64,000 bases of DNA from an uncultured Saprospiraceae bacterium (lineage in GTDB: Bacteria; Bacteroidota; Bacteroidia; Chitinophagales; Saprospiraceae), in assembly GCA_937959275.1 (NCBI GenBank), contig CALGLU010000022.1:194589-258588 (forward strand), given 5' to 3'. Of this stretch, positions 63,332 through 64,000 are shown piece after piece; the first letter of the stretch is position 1; each line of letters begins with the position of its first letter. The notes below the pieces were generated by a model. That model was not told the origin of the DNA. It worked only from the letters and a program-made list of their open reading frames with translations, and made no database searches. A program made the position numbers and the translations under genes.

Positions 63332-63721
63332 GGGCTCATTGTTTTTATTTTTTTAACTAAAATAATGTTCAACTTAGTAGCTAATTATTTCAAACCTTTT
63401 AAAAATGTTTGCGTACCAAAGTACGAACAAGAAGACATTAATTCAATCTGATTCTTCAAAACTCAGTTCAAAGAGACTCTCTACTTATTAAAAGAAGATG
63501 AGATTAAATGCAGCTGTAAGTCTTGGAATAGCAATCCTGAATGACAAAACTTATATTTAGTGACTATCCGCTTGTTGGGGAATGATTTTAGTCGGTATAA
63601 TAATTGCATTAGTATGTTAACGTTTCAAGCCACCTTTTTTCCTTTTATCAAGAATTGATTTATAAAAGGAGTATTACAGTATAATACTGGGCTTATTAAG
63701 ACATAAATTAAGAGGTGTAAC
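63332..63721. other. Intergenic region without identified gene
   Basis: No supported gene is present. A short dyad CAGTAT-A-ATACTG lies at 63677-63689, 33 bp upstream of the partial right-edge gene and could be part of its control region. Nothing else is recognisable. Confidence 0.4.
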
Positions 63722-64000
63722 ATGATCAAAAAGAGTGGGTGTTCAGAGATGTATAATAGAATAGTTGCGAAATATAGGCTTGGTCTCTTCGACCGCAATA
63801 TGGTAAAAACGCAGTTTTACTCTAAAATTCCCATCGTTAGCTTAAGCCTAATTTATATTTTCTTAAACTATGTGGCCACTGATTCATACGATAAATGGCA
63901 GTCGGATGATTTAAATTCATCTAGAACAGCCTCTGTCGAGATCGTAAGAAATTTTGATAACAGTGAGGCTGATTATCGAAATTCTATTTTTCCAAAAACA
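63722..64000 (+). CDS. Partial membrane protein of unknown function, 3' end cut by window edge
   Basis: An open frame of 93 codons runs from the ATG at 63722 to the right edge without a stop. AGAGG lies 7 bp upstream, a better Shine-Dalgarno than most genes here. The first 40 residues are basic and polar (MIKKSGCSEMYNRIVAKYRL). One hydrophobic helix follows (IPIVSLSLIYIFLNYVA), and the rest, ending NFDNSEADYRNSIF, would be outside. No family recognised. It may be a sensor or anchored protein, but this is only a guess. Confidence 0.6.
   Translation, partial: MIKKSGCSEMYNRIVAKYRLGLFDRNMVKTQFYSKIPIVSLSLIYIFLNYVATDSYDKWQSDDLNSSRTASVEIVRNFDNSEADYRNSIFPKT

Overview
The window looks like a chromosome segment of an AT-rich marine or environmental member of the Bacteroidota, most likely the Saprospiria or a neighbouring class. 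Signs of this are a SusC/SusD pair, CRTAC1-type FG-GAP/VCBS lipoproteins, a gliding-associated (CHU_C-type) C-terminal domain, a C25/PorU-like giant protein, a DUF6427-type membrane protein, weak Shine-Dalgarno signals, several non-ATG starts, and TAnnTTTG -7 promoter elements. There is no phage, IS element or integrase. Names rest on motif recognition by eye, not on database searches.

Layout. (1) 1-16647, minus strand: an outer-membrane uptake locus, susC-susD, a hairpin terminator, then CRTAC1 protein, small lipoprotein, CRTAC1 protein, CHU_C protein and a third CRTAC1 protein cut by the left edge. The five downstream genes overlap or abut. A divergent LacI regulator (16827-17849) probably controls it, and a GMC sugar oxidoreductase with its small subunit follows (17958-20262). 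(2) 20263-22865: an ArsR-type regulator, an ArsN/PAT-like acetyltransferase, a small YgjV-like membrane protein and a flavoprotein, resembling an ars accessory cluster without pump or reductase. (3) 22854-31816: mostly housekeeping, with an AstE-like amidohydrolase, a secreted protein, an MFS permease, AlkA, a glucosaminidase, MurA (active-site Asp variant), a polyprenyl diphosphate synthase and a membrane protein. (4) 32065-35634: a stand-alone DsbD N-domain protein, DsbD with two such domains, and a YefM-YoeB toxin-antitoxin pair with its operator. (5) 35727-47515: a 1624-residue PorU2-like C25 protein followed by a surface-glycan cluster (WecE, FemAB-like, two acetyltransferases, flippase, secreted protein, glycosyltransferase). 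(6) 47563-49535: a coiled-coil membrane protein, tRNA-Cys(GCA), its terminator and a tandem array of about 175-bp units, each carrying a copy of the tRNA 3' end. (7) 49535-53406: a YwqK-repeat membrane protein, a small lipoprotein, a PNPOx-like protein and an OmpA lipoprotein. (8) 53499-58590: xylulokinase, xylose isomerase, a GH16 lipoprotein and a Tat-exported sugar epimerase-like protein. (9) 58732-64000: a SRPBCC protein, ProC, a TonB receptor with partner lipoprotein behind a strong dyad operator, and a partial membrane protein at the right edge.

How the parts fit. Several loci point to carbohydrate use: SusCD with LacI, GMC dehydrogenase, MFS permease, xylBA and GH16. PorU2, the glycan cluster, DsbD and OmpA point to envelope and protein-surface biogenesis. 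The most unusual feature is the tRNA-Cys tail array at 48700-49420, whose unit lengths and architecture recall the 178-bp repeats distal to tRNA-Tyr in the E. coli tyrT operon.
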